Part shown: one piece after another, positions 1 through 7,737 of the stretch | Layout of the letters: every line of letters starts with the position of its first letter | Numbering within the stretch: position 1 is the stretch's first letter | Notes under the pieces: generated by a model | What the model saw: only the letters and a program-made list of their open reading frames with translations | Told to the model about the DNA's origin: nothing | The model's database searches: none | Assembly (NCBI RefSeq): GCF_023509035.1 | Contig: NZ_CP075583.1 | Location: 744,001-808,000 of the forward strand | Length of the DNA stretch: 64,000 nt | Direction: 5' to 3' | From: Janthinobacterium lividum | GTDB taxonomy: Bacteria; Pseudomonadota; Gammaproteobacteria; Burkholderiales; Burkholderiaceae_D | Program-made: the position numbers and the translations under genes

Positions 1-220
1 CTTGCAGCGCGCCCTGCGGCAAGCTTTCCGCCGGCCATTCGGCCAGGCGCAGCATCTCAGGCGTCAGACGCTGGCCCAGGTTGACATCGCTGGCGGCCAC
101 GACGATCTTGCCCTTGCCGGCCGGTGTCTGGCCCAGCAGCCAGTGCGAGGCCAGCAGCACGGCCAGCAGGCCCAGCACCACCGCCAGGCCCATCATCAAG
201 AGGGCGCGCCGGTTTTTCAT
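1..220 (-). CDS. cpaB: Flp pilus assembly protein CpaB, N-terminal part (cut by window edge)
   Basis: Reading leftward from ATG at 220, the first 73 codons give a short basic start (MKNRR), a hydrophobic segment of about 20 residues, then KGKIVVAASDVNLGQRLTPE, the SAF-type segment typical of CpaB/RcpC. The family anchors in the inner membrane and supports the secretin of Tad/Flp pili. The start overlaps the stop of the upstream ATPase gene by four bases (ATGA), so the two are probably translationally coupled. The rest of the gene lies outside the window. Identification rests on the N-terminus and the pilus context. Confidence 0.8.
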   Translation of the reverse strand, partial: MKNRRALLMMGLAVVLGLLAVLLASHWLLGQTPAGKGKIVVAASDVNLGQRLTPEMLRLAEWPAESLPQGALQ

Positions 221-1590
221 GCGATACGCTCGCACAGGCTGGCGGCCGGCATGTCGCAGCTGGCAAACAGGCTGCTCCAGGCCTGTTCCAGGGCGCCCAC
301 CGTCAAGCGCGCTTCGCTGCCGGCAAAGCCGGCGAAGTCGCCTATGCGCGCCAGCAATTCCTGCGGATAGCTGGCCAGCAAGGGCCGTCCCTGCGCGCCA
401 TGCAACTGCAGCAAATGGTTCAGCGCCAGCTCGTCGATGGCCATGCCGGCCAGGCGGCATTGCTGGCGGAACAGGGCGCGATAGGCGCTCTCGGCCAGCG
501 GCCCCACCTGCACCTTGTAGCCGATGCGGCGCAGCAAGGCGGCGTCAAACAGCTCGCCCGGCGGCACATTCGTGACCAGCACGAGGGCGTTGTCGAATGG
601 CACGCTGATCTGCACGCCACCGGGCAAGCCCAGCTGGTCGCTACCGCGCGCCAGCGGCTGCATCAGCCGCGTCAGCAGTGCTTGCGCACCCAGGTGCTGA
701 CGACCCAGGTCGTCGATGATCAGCATGCCATTGTTGGCGCGCACATGGGGCGGCGCCTGGTAGCAGCCGCCGCTGGCGTCATGGCGCAGCTCCAGCATGC
801 CGGCGTCGAGCTCTGCGCCCACGTGGATCACGGGGCGCTGGCACAGCACCCAGCGGATGTCCGTGCTGCGCCGCTCCAGCGCCTGGCGCGCATGGCTGAC
901 ATGCTGCGGCGCGGGCGGCAGGTGCTGGGCCGGATCGTACAATTGGATGATGTCCTGGCCGACGACGATGGCGTAGGGCACGGCCACCAGCCCGTGCAGC
1001 AATTGTCCCAGCTGCAGCGCCAGGGTCGACTTGCCGCTGCCGGGCGGACCGTACAGCAGCAGCGAGCGCCCCGAATGCAGGGCCGCACCGACCACGTCGA
1101 GCATGCCCGGTCCCGCATGGGCGCCGCCCAGCACGGCGGCCAGGTCATCGCTGCCGACGCGCTGTTCCTGCGCCAGCCACGACTGGCGCGCCACCATGGC
1201 GCGGTACGCTTCCAGGGTGACGGGGGCGGCGCCGATATATGCGCAGCGTTCGAGGAAGATGCTGGCGCGCTGCTTGCCGGCGCTCGTCAGCTGGTACTGC
1301 ACGTCGATCTCGGATTCGCCGCGCCAGGCCACTTCGGCCATCTGCTCCGTCACCATGAAATCGAGTACTTCGCGCAAGACATTGATCGACAGGCGCAAGC
1401 GCGTCGTCAGTGCGGACAGATGCGTCTTGCCGCTCACAAACATCAGCTTGGCGATCAGTTCGACGACCAGGGGCCGCTCCAGTCCCGTTTCACGCAAGCT
1501 CTTCGGCTGAGGCGGCAAGGGCGGCATCAGGTTCGCATCGGCTGGACGCGGCGCACTCTCGGTGCTCAGGGAATAAACGACCTCGGTCAT
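217..1590 (-). CDS. AAA-type ATPase of the Tad/Flp pilus operon
   Basis: A 457-residue protein with an N-terminal winged-helix-like region (about residues 40-110) and a C-terminal AAA core. Walker A is GPPGSGKST at residues 181-189, and a Walker B-like GMLIIDDLG lies near residue 290. ATG at 1590 has GGAGACGC just upstream. It sits between cpaA and cpaB and overlaps cpaB by four bases. It is not the CpaF/TadA secretion ATPase, nor does it look like CpaE/TadZ. Proteins like this are found in Tad clusters of Burkholderiales with no assigned step. A role in pilus assembly or its regulation is inferred from position only. Confidence 0.75.
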   Translation of the reverse strand: MTEVVYSLSTESAPRPADANLMPPLPPQPKSLRETGLERPLVVELIAKLMFVSGKTHLSALTTRLRLSINVLREVLDFMVTEQMAEVAWRGESEIDVQYQLTSAGKQRASIFLERCAYIGAAPVTLEAYRAMVARQSWLAQEQRVGSDDLAAVLGGAHAGPGMLDVVGAALHSGRSLLLYGPPGSGKSTLALQLGQLLHGLVAVPYAIVVGQDIIQLYDPAQHLPPAPQHVSHARQALERRSTDIRWVLCQRPVIHVGAELDAGMLELRHDASGGCYQAPPHVRANNGMLIIDDLGRQHLGAQALLTRLMQPLARGSDQLGLPGGVQISVPFDNALVLVTNVPPGELFDAALLRRIGYKVQVGPLAESAYRALFRQQCRLAGMAIDELALNHLLQLHGAQGRPLLASYPQELLARIGDFAGFAGSEARLTVGALEQAWSSLFASCDMPAASLCERIA

Positions 1591-1683
1591 GCTGCGTCTC
1601 CAAGCCGGTTAAGACTGCATTGAACAGAATTCATTCTAGCGAGCAGGGACTGGCGCCCATTGATTCAAAGCAATGAATACCAA

Positions 1684-2217
1684 TCAGAAATAATGCCGCC
1701 CTTGCACCACCAGGCAGCCCAGTGCAATGGCCAGTCCGTACGGCATATTGCCCACGCTGGCGCCGCTGCCCAGTGCGTTTGGCGCCAGGGGGATGCCAGC
1801 CATGCGCGCGATCATCGGCCACAGCAGCTGTCGCAGATTAGCGAGGCAGGCGCCCCACTTGCGCTGGTACGTGATCATCAGCACGGCCATCACGCCGCCC
1901 AGCACAAACGTGGCGAAACAAATCAGCAGCACGGGCCAGGGACCGGCAAAGGCGCCCACCATGGCGATCAGCTTGACGTCGCCGGCGGCCATGCCGCGCA
2001 GCACGTACAGAGGGAGGAACAGAAAGAAGCCCGTCGCCATGCCGCCCAGCACCAGTTGCGGCACGCGGTGTGGCCACAGCCACAAATGCAGGATTAGCGC
2101 GGCGAGCATGCCGGCGAGCACCAGCCAATTCGGAATCTTGCGGCGGATCAAATCACTGACGGCGGCCCCCGTCACAAAGCACAACAACAGCAGGTCGCAC
2201 AAGGCATGAGCAGGCAT
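1684..2217 (-). CDS. cpaA: Prepilin peptidase, CpaA/TadV type
   Basis: An A24-family inner-membrane aspartic peptidase, predicted to cleave the leader of Flp pilin. The 177-residue protein is almost entirely hydrophobic. An Asp in AAVSDLIRRKIPN and the GDVKL motif (MAAGDVKLIAMVG) supply the two catalytic aspartates of the family. It is short, lacking the methyltransferase domain of PilD, as expected for TadV/CpaA. I chose ATG at 2217 because GGGAGGTG lies just upstream; the frame stays open further 5' but without conserved sequence. It follows flp by about 50 bases in the same direction. Confidence 0.88.
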   Translation of the reverse strand: MPAHALCDLLLLCFVTGAAVSDLIRRKIPNWLVLAGMLAALILHLWLWPHRVPQLVLGGMATGFFLFLPLYVLRGMAAGDVKLIAMVGAFAGPWPVLLICFATFVLGGVMAVLMITYQRKWGACLANLRQLLWPMIARMAGIPLAPNALGSGASVGNMPYGLAIALGCLVVQGRHYF

Positions 2218-2269
2218 GGCACACCTCCCGAAAAAACCCGCCACCGGCCGGCCAGCGGCGGGCACCCGC

Positions 2270-2452
2270 TTAGGGCGTCAACACCAGGTTCGACGAAATG
2301 TCGGTGAGGACGGCCAGCAAGTTGGTCTTGATCAGCAAGAAACCGGCCGTGATGGCGGTAGCCATCAACGCCGCAATCAGGCCGTATTCGATTGCCGTAA
2401 TGCCATCCTCATCCTTGACAAACTGCTGTACTGCCGACAGGAAGGTATGCAT
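2270..2452 (-). CDS. flp: Flp/Fap-type pilin (type IVb prepilin)
   Basis: A 60-residue protein with a short basic/acidic leader, then DEDG|ITAIEYGLIAAL. This is the Flp prepilin signature: cleavage after Gly, Glu at +5, and an adjacent Tyr. A long hydrophobic stretch for filament packing follows. ATG at 2452 has GGGAG a few bases upstream; an in-frame extension upstream looks non-coding. It is the first gene of the Tad operon, followed by the peptidase that should process it. The promoter must lie in the AT-rich stretch upstream. Confidence 0.92.
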   Translation of the reverse strand: MHTFLSAVQQFVKDEDGITAIEYGLIAALMATAITAGFLLIKTNLLAVLTDISSNLVLTP

Positions 2453-2926
2453 GACAAGCTCCCAAAAGTGAATCACAAGTCCCTGGCGCAATCGGATGTG
2501 AAACATTGCCCATTCCTGCTAATATGTTTCCTGCCGTAAATTTCTGCGCCATTGCATTGACTATAAAGCGTCCACGTTTTAGCAAATTGACGCGCCACAA
2601 GTTTCCACATGGAAATTATCAAACCTTGTTGATATGACGGCTGGCGCAAACAAATGTTGCGTTCAGGATTGAAAGCCTTCGTCAGGGCAAGTTTTTTGCA
2701 ATGTAGTGCATGAATCTCATGTATTTACATGAAATATTGCATACGTTAATTGCCTATTAGGCAAAAAGACATTATCCTGCTTAGCTCTTCTTTGGAAAGG
2801 CCTCTCGCCCGGCGGTACAGAGCGTCATGCCACCAAATAAATCTTGGCTTCTTGTAGACGGACGCGAATTGCTTGACGCAATGTTGGTATGAAGAATCTT
2901 GTGTGACTACTTTCCAGAGATCGACA
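2453..2926. promoter_or_regulatory. AT-rich divergent promoter region between flp and the GGDEF gene, with two palindromes
   Basis: About 470 bases without a convincing gene, clearly richer in A+T than the neighbouring coding DNA. It must hold the leftward flp promoter and the rightward promoter of the diguanylate cyclase. Two perfect inverted repeats stand out: CATGTA-TT-TACATG at 2718-2731 and TTGCCTA-T-TAGGCAA at 2750-2764. They are 18 bases apart and may be binding sites for an unknown regulator. No clear -35/-10 pair was identified. Confidence 0.5.
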
Positions 2927-3972
2927 ATGGATTCCCTACTGAAACACATGGTGGACATGACCGGGCACCGCGACCACACGATGCTCGACATCTCCGTGAT
3001 CTCGGCGGTCCAGGAACTTGCTTCCGCGTCGCAGACCGTGTGCTGGCCCTGACCACCGTGCGTGGCCAGGTGTTCGTACGGTCGCGGGCCATCATCGTGG
3101 CGGGCAGCGTGGCCCGCATGGAAGAGCATAACGACCCTACCCTGCCGGGCGAACCGCTGTCGGACTACCCGGCGCTGGCCGCCTGCATCAAGCGCCATGA
3201 GGCGAGCGCCGATACCCTGTGCGCCGACGGCCGCCACCTGCTGTGGCTGCCCATCTGGATCGGCGACCAGGTCACCACCTGCCTGGAAATCACCAACCCC
3301 ACGCCGTACACGGGCGCCACCATCCAGGTGATCGGCGGCATCGTCAGCGTGTACCGCAATTTTCAGAACCTGCTCGACTACAGCGAACGCGATTCGCTCA
3401 CCGGCTTATTGAATCGCAAGACCTTCGACGACCAGCTGGCAAAAATCCTGCAAAGCCGCGGCGAACCGGAAGCGGAGAAGCCGCGTCCCGTCGATGAAGA
3501 ACGGCGCCACCATACGGACACGGAACGACAATGGCTGGCCGTGATCGACGTCGATCATTTCAAACTGGTCAACGATAAATTTGGCCACCTGTATGGCGAT
3601 GAAGTGCTGATCCTGATCGCCAACCAGCTGCAAACGTCGTTCCGCTCGCAAGACCGCATCTTCCGCTTCGGCGGCGAGGAATTCGTCGTGCTGCTGCGCT
3701 CGATCACCCTGGAAAATGCGCAGAAAATCATCGACCGCTTCCGTACCAATGTCGAGGCGCACGACTTCCCGCAGGTGGGCAGAGTGACCGTCAGCGTGGG
3801 CTTCGTCAGCATCAACGCCTACGAAGCGCCCGTCATCATCCTCGGCCGTGCCGACCAGGCCTTGTATTACGCCAAGAGCCATGGCCGCAACCTGGCGTGC
3901 CACTATGACGAACTGGTGGCCAAGGGGCTGTTAACGACTATCGCCTCGAACGATACGGCTGAATTCTTCTAG
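2927..3972 (+). CDS. Diguanylate cyclase (GGDEF), apparent frameshift near 3037
   Basis: Makes cyclic di-GMP from two GTP. The C-terminal GGDEF domain has a metal-binding DVDHFKLVNDKFGHLYGDE and an intact active-site loop, GGEEF. The domain ends near SHGRNL. No membrane segment is evident, so it is probably cytoplasmic. The start MDSLLKHMVDM at 2927 has AGAGA upstream, but this frame stops after ASQTVCWP. The frame carrying the rest begins before RVLALTTVRGQ. Adding one C to ACC at 3035-3037 joins them as ASQTRVLALTTV. A single missing base is therefore likely, and an upstream-extended frame from 2899 would be wrong at its N-terminus. The gene is convergent with an HD-GYP gene. Confidence 0.82.
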
Positions 3973-5195
3973 GCATCCGCGAGGGAAATAAAGCGCATGG
4001 GATCGACCTGCCACTTGGCGGCCGACTCATGGCCAACGATCTTGTCGGCGCCGCCAAAGCCAAAGCCGCGCGACAGGTCGACCGTTTCCGGCTTGATGTA
4101 GGTCTTGCTCTTCGTACTGAAAAACACATTCACTTTCGGCGCCAGCAAATTGCTTTCGTGCGCCTCGACGACGACGGCCAGGCGGCCCGATTCCAGCATC
4201 ACCATGGTGCCGACCGGATAGATACCCACGCAGCGCATGAAATCCTGCGCGAACACGGGGTTGAAATGGAATTTGCTCCACTCATAGATCTTGCGCAGGG
4301 CTTCGGCGGCGGCGATGCCCTTGTGATAGCTGCGGTCGGACGTCAGTGCGTCATACACGTCAACGATGGCGGCCATCTGCGCCAGCTCGCTGATGGCGTC
4401 GCCGGCCAGCTGGTCCGGGTAGCCGCTGCCGTCGCGCCGTTCGTGGTGATGCAGGGCGATGTCGAGCGGAATGGCGCCCACCTCGGGCGACTGGCGCAGG
4501 ATGTCGTAGCCGTCGCGTGGATGGCGCTTGATCAGGGCAAATTCTTCCGGCGTCAAAGGGCCGGGCTTGTTCAGCACGCTGTCGGGCACCAGCGCCTTGC
4601 CCGTGTCATGCAGCAAGCCGCCCAGGCCGGCCTGGTGCGTGATGGCCGCATCGATGCCGCGCGAGCGGCAAAACGCCACCAGCAGCGCGCATACGCTGAC
4701 CGAATGCAGGAAGGTATAGTCATCCTTGCTCTTGATGCGCAGCAAGCCGACGAGGGCGCCGGGATTGCGCAGGATCGATTCGGTAATATCTTGCACGGTG
4801 TGCTGCACGCGGTCGAGCTCGACAGCCTTGCCCAGGCGCACGTCGGCCATCACCGTGCGCACCAGGCTCGCCGCCTGCCGCCGCACCTGCGTGGCGCGCG
4901 CCAGCTCCATGCCCAGCGACACGCGCGTGACCACTTGCGGCGGTGTGGCGATCTGCACCAGTTCGCGCTCGGTGGCTGCCTGCGCCTGCGCCACGGTGGG
5001 CGCGTCCTGCACGTCGAGGCCCTTGCCGCTGTCGATCACCACGTCGTGGATGCCGGCCTGCACGATCTTGCGGATTTCATCGTCGCTGCGCAACAGGAAA
5101 CGGTTGCGCACGAATGGATGCGTCATCCAGTCGCAGCTGAGGTCATGGATATACATGCCCACTTTTAATTGAGACGAATCAACTTTCTTGAGCAT
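3969..5195 (-). CDS. HD-GYP cyclic di-GMP phosphodiesterase with DUF3391 N-terminus
   Basis: Degrades cyclic di-GMP. Of 408 residues, about 5-125 match the DUF3391 region often found in front of HD-GYP domains. The HD-GYP domain holds HDTGK at residues 196-200 and HHERRDGSGYP at 249-259, so both the HD and GYP signatures are intact. ATG at 5195 is preferred (GTGGGATG upstream) over an upstream in-frame TTG. Its stop overlaps the stop of the convergent diguanylate cyclase in CTAG (3969-3972). The synthase/hydrolase pair may tune one cyclic di-GMP pool, possibly for the adjacent Tad pilus, which is inference. Confidence 0.9.
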   Translation of the reverse strand: MLKKVDSSQLKVGMYIHDLSCDWMTHPFVRNRFLLRSDDEIRKIVQAGIHDVVIDSGKGLDVQDAPTVAQAQAATERELVQIATPPQVVTRVSLGMELARATQVRRQAASLVRTVMADVRLGKAVELDRVQHTVQDITESILRNPGALVGLLRIKSKDDYTFLHSVSVCALLVAFCRSRGIDAAITHQAGLGGLLHDTGKALVPDSVLNKPGPLTPEEFALIKRHPRDGYDILRQSPEVGAIPLDIALHHHERRDGSGYPDQLAGDAISELAQMAAIVDVYDALTSDRSYHKGIAAAEALRKIYEWSKFHFNPVFAQDFMRCVGIYPVGTMVMLESGRLAVVVEAHESNLLAPKVNVFFSTKSKTYIKPETVDLSRGFGFGGADKIVGHESAAKWQVDPMRFISLADA

Positions 5196-5333
5196 GCTGT
5201 CATCCCACAAATACGCGGCTGGAGCACCGAAGGCGCTAGAATGAGTATAACAAAATTGTTATTTCTGCTGGCCGCGTTCGGCGCTGCGGCGCAACAACCT
5301 GTTTTTCCGATCACCGCACCGCGTCTGGGACCC

Positions 5334-6269
5334 ATGGAACTGCGCCAATTACGCTACTTTGTTGCCATCGTCGACCACGGCTCGCTGTCGCGCGCTGCCC
5401 TGATCCTGCACGTAGCGCAGCCGGCACTGACGCAGCAGCTACGCCAGCTGGAAGAGGAACTGGGCGTGCAGCTGCTGCACCGCTCGGCCCAGGGCGTGCT
5501 CAGCACGGACGCGGGCAAGGTGTTTTACGAACATGCGCAGGCGATCCTGAAACAGGTGGCCGACGCCCGCTCGGCCGTCACGCAAAGCGCCACGCGGCCG
5601 TCCGGCAATGTCACCCTGGGTTTGCCGCACAGCATCTCCGGCGCCCTGGCCCTGCCCCTGCTGCTGGCCGCGCGCGAACGCTACCCCGAGATCACCCTGC
5701 AACTGACGGAAGAAATCACGGGCAACCTCAATGAACAGCTCAAATCGGGCCGCATCAACCTGGCCGTGCTATTTGACGATGGCCAGCTGTCGCCGTTTGC
5801 GTGCAGTCCGCTGGTGGAAGAAGAGATGCGTTTTATCTGCCGCAGCGATTCGCCGCTCGCGCCTGCCGGCCATGCCGTGTCATTCCAGCAAGCCTTGAGC
5901 GCCACCCTGATCCTGCCGGGCCTGCAGCATGGCGTGCGTCCGCGCATCGACAGCCGCGCGCGCGAACTGGGCCTGGAGACGGCAAACGTGATCGAGATCA
6001 ACTCGATCGCCATCCTGAAATCAGCCATCCTGGCCGGCATGGGCGCCACCATCCTGCCGGCCGCACCCCTGCTGGCCGAGCTCGACAGCGGCGCCATGCG
6101 CAGCTACGCCATCCACAGCCCCGTCCTGTCGCGCACGGTAGCCCTGTGCGCCTCGAAAAACATTCCCCTGACGAATGCGGGCAACGCCGTGAAAAACCTC
6201 GTGCTGCAAGTGGCCGCCGAGCTGTGCGGCAGCGGGCGCTGGGTGGGGGCGAATGTGCTATCCGCATAG
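5334..6269 (+). CDS. LysR-family transcriptional regulator (Nac-like)
   Basis: A 311-residue LysR regulator. The N-terminal helix-turn-helix (MELRQLRYFVAIVDHGSLSR, then AALILHVAQPALTQQLRQLE) precedes a periplasmic-binding-protein-like effector domain. The frame is open about 165 bases further upstream, but LysR homology begins at the ATG at 5334, so I placed the start there. The overall pattern resembles the Nac/CbbR-like branch. No divergently transcribed metabolic gene is adjacent; its left neighbour is the HD-GYP gene in head-to-head orientation. The target is unknown. Confidence 0.82.
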   Translation: MELRQLRYFVAIVDHGSLSRAALILHVAQPALTQQLRQLEEELGVQLLHRSAQGVLSTDAGKVFYEHAQAILKQVADARSAVTQSATRPSGNVTLGLPHSISGALALPLLLAARERYPEITLQLTEEITGNLNEQLKSGRINLAVLFDDGQLSPFACSPLVEEEMRFICRSDSPLAPAGHAVSFQQALSATLILPGLQHGVRPRIDSRARELGLETANVIEINSIAILKSAILAGMGATILPAAPLLAELDSGAMRSYAIHSPVLSRTVALCASKNIPLTNAGNAVKNLVLQVAAELCGSGRWVGANVLSA

Positions 6270-6359
6270 CATCGTCTGCGCATCGCCATACCAAAAATAC
6301 TATCAATTATTTCCATAAAGAAATATCATATTGCATTATCTATTTCATAATAATGCCTT

Positions 6360-7502
6360 ATGCCATACCTTCGCCCTCTCTTGTCTTTCCTGTTTGTCTG
6401 CACGGGCGCCCTTGGCGCATGGCATAGCGCCATGGCCGGCGCGCCAGAAAAATCCATGCCCGCCTTCGAATTGCTGCTGCATGACGTCACGCAGCCTATC
6501 AAGAGTGCGGATATCGACGTCGTCGTCTTCATGTCGCCGGAAGAATGCACGCCAGCCACCGGCAAGAATCTGTTCGGTCAAGTCTTAGCAAAAGATAATA
6601 CGTCCATGCTGCATAGCTGGACTTGCCGCGCCCTGATGGAAGCGGCCACCGATCCCGCGCAAAAGCTGGCGTTCATCCCCACGCTGTCGAGCGCAAAGCA
6701 ACCTTCCGCCCTGGCCACAGTGCAGGCATTGCCAGCCAGCCCGACGGGACGCCGCTATGCCGCCCTCGTCGACTGGCATATCGAGAACGTCACTTCTACG
6801 TCGAGCTGCAGCTTCATCGCCTGCGTTTTTTCCTTCACCATGAGCAGCGAAATCGCCATCGTTGACCGCCTCGACAACAAGTTGATCTGGCACTCGATCC
6901 AGAATATCCCCAATTCCATCTTCTCCGACCACTATGATGAAAAGACCGGCCCGAGCATGGGCGCGGAGGCGATCTCCAGGGCGCTCATTCCCGTGCTGAC
7001 AGAAAACCAGGCGCAGCTCAGCGACGCCGCCGGCGTGCTCCGCACCACGGCGTTGGAAGCTGACTCCGCCATCGCCCCTCCCGGCACGGCCCTGGGCACG
7101 AAAGCCAACCTGATCATCTTCAACGACTACAGCAACAGCAGCAAGCACAGCAGCGACGCGTACGTGGGGCGCCTTTACCATCTGAAGGCGCCGCACTTGC
7201 CGAAAAAAACCAGTTTCACCTCTTACAATGCCGTCTACAGGAGTTACGTTGCCTTGCAATTAGTACCCGGGAAGTACGACATCTCGTTCACGACAGAACC
7301 GTATAGCGTGGAGATCCAGGCCGGCGGCGCGCCCGTGTATCTGCGTTTATCCAAGGGGATGTTCAACAAAGCGAATGTGGACAGAATCGATGCCGGAGAA
7401 GCCCTGGCACTGGCCCTGAAATCGACCAATCTGCTCTTACCGGAAGCGACGCCCGCCTCCCACCCCCAGCGGGCCCGTCCCGTTTTCTGGACACAGCCCT
7501 GA
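6360..7502 (+). CDS. Secreted protein of unknown function
   Basis: A 380-residue protein that I do not recognise. Residues 1-27 are a signal peptide (MPYLRPLLSFLFVCTGALGA, then cleavage near AMAGA). Export to the periplasm is expected. There are several cysteines (ECTP, WTCR, SSCSFIAC), but no lipobox and no catalytic motif that I can name. The region upstream is AT-rich and the ribosome-binding site is weak. It stands alone between a LysR gene and the oxidoreductase gene. Confidence 0.65.
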   Translation: MPYLRPLLSFLFVCTGALGAWHSAMAGAPEKSMPAFELLLHDVTQPIKSADIDVVVFMSPEECTPATGKNLFGQVLAKDNTSMLHSWTCRALMEAATDPAQKLAFIPTLSSAKQPSALATVQALPASPTGRRYAALVDWHIENVTSTSSCSFIACVFSFTMSSEIAIVDRLDNKLIWHSIQNIPNSIFSDHYDEKTGPSMGAEAISRALIPVLTENQAQLSDAAGVLRTTALEADSAIAPPGTALGTKANLIIFNDYSNSSKHSSDAYVGRLYHLKAPHLPKKTSFTSYNAVYRSYVALQLVPGKYDISFTTEPYSVEIQAGGAPVYLRLSKGMFNKANVDRIDAGEALALALKSTNLLLPEATPASHPQRARPVFWTQP

Positions 7503-7612
7503 GTCCTCGCGTCTCACCAAATGGCGGCTGGTCCGCCATATCATTTTTTCTTATACCCCCATCGTCAAAGCGTATTTGCCCACTCTCCTGACTCGTTCTA
7601 CACTGACCACAT

Positions 7613-7638
7613 TAACTATTTTAAATTTAAAATAGTTA
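7613..7638. promoter_or_regulatory. Perfect 26-bp AT palindrome upstream of the indolepyruvate oxidoreductase
   Basis: Two exact inverted 13-base halves: TAACTATTTTAAA and TTTAAAATAGTTA. The palindrome is centred about 110 bases before the ATG at 7738, inside the only AT-rich part of a 235-base intergenic stretch. Its size and symmetry suit a homodimer-binding operator (MarR, TetR or Lrp type). No regulator gene of those types is next to it. It lacks the G+C-rich stem expected of a terminator. Confidence 0.55.
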
Positions 7639-7737
7639 TGTGCCGCCCACACGCGGCCATCCCGTCTGCACAGCGCGCGCCTTACCGGGCGCGCCCCTTG
7701 TACAGCCGCTATCTGAAACACCCTTTTGGAGACAGCC

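Noticed and set aside
2644..2662. TGGCGC...TTGC as a sigma-54 promoter
   Set aside because: The spacing between GG and GC is 14 bases rather than the required 10.
2746..3237. Minus-strand open frame between flp and the GGDEF gene
   Set aside because: It crosses the AT-rich promoter region and the antisense strand of the cyclase; no conserved domain.
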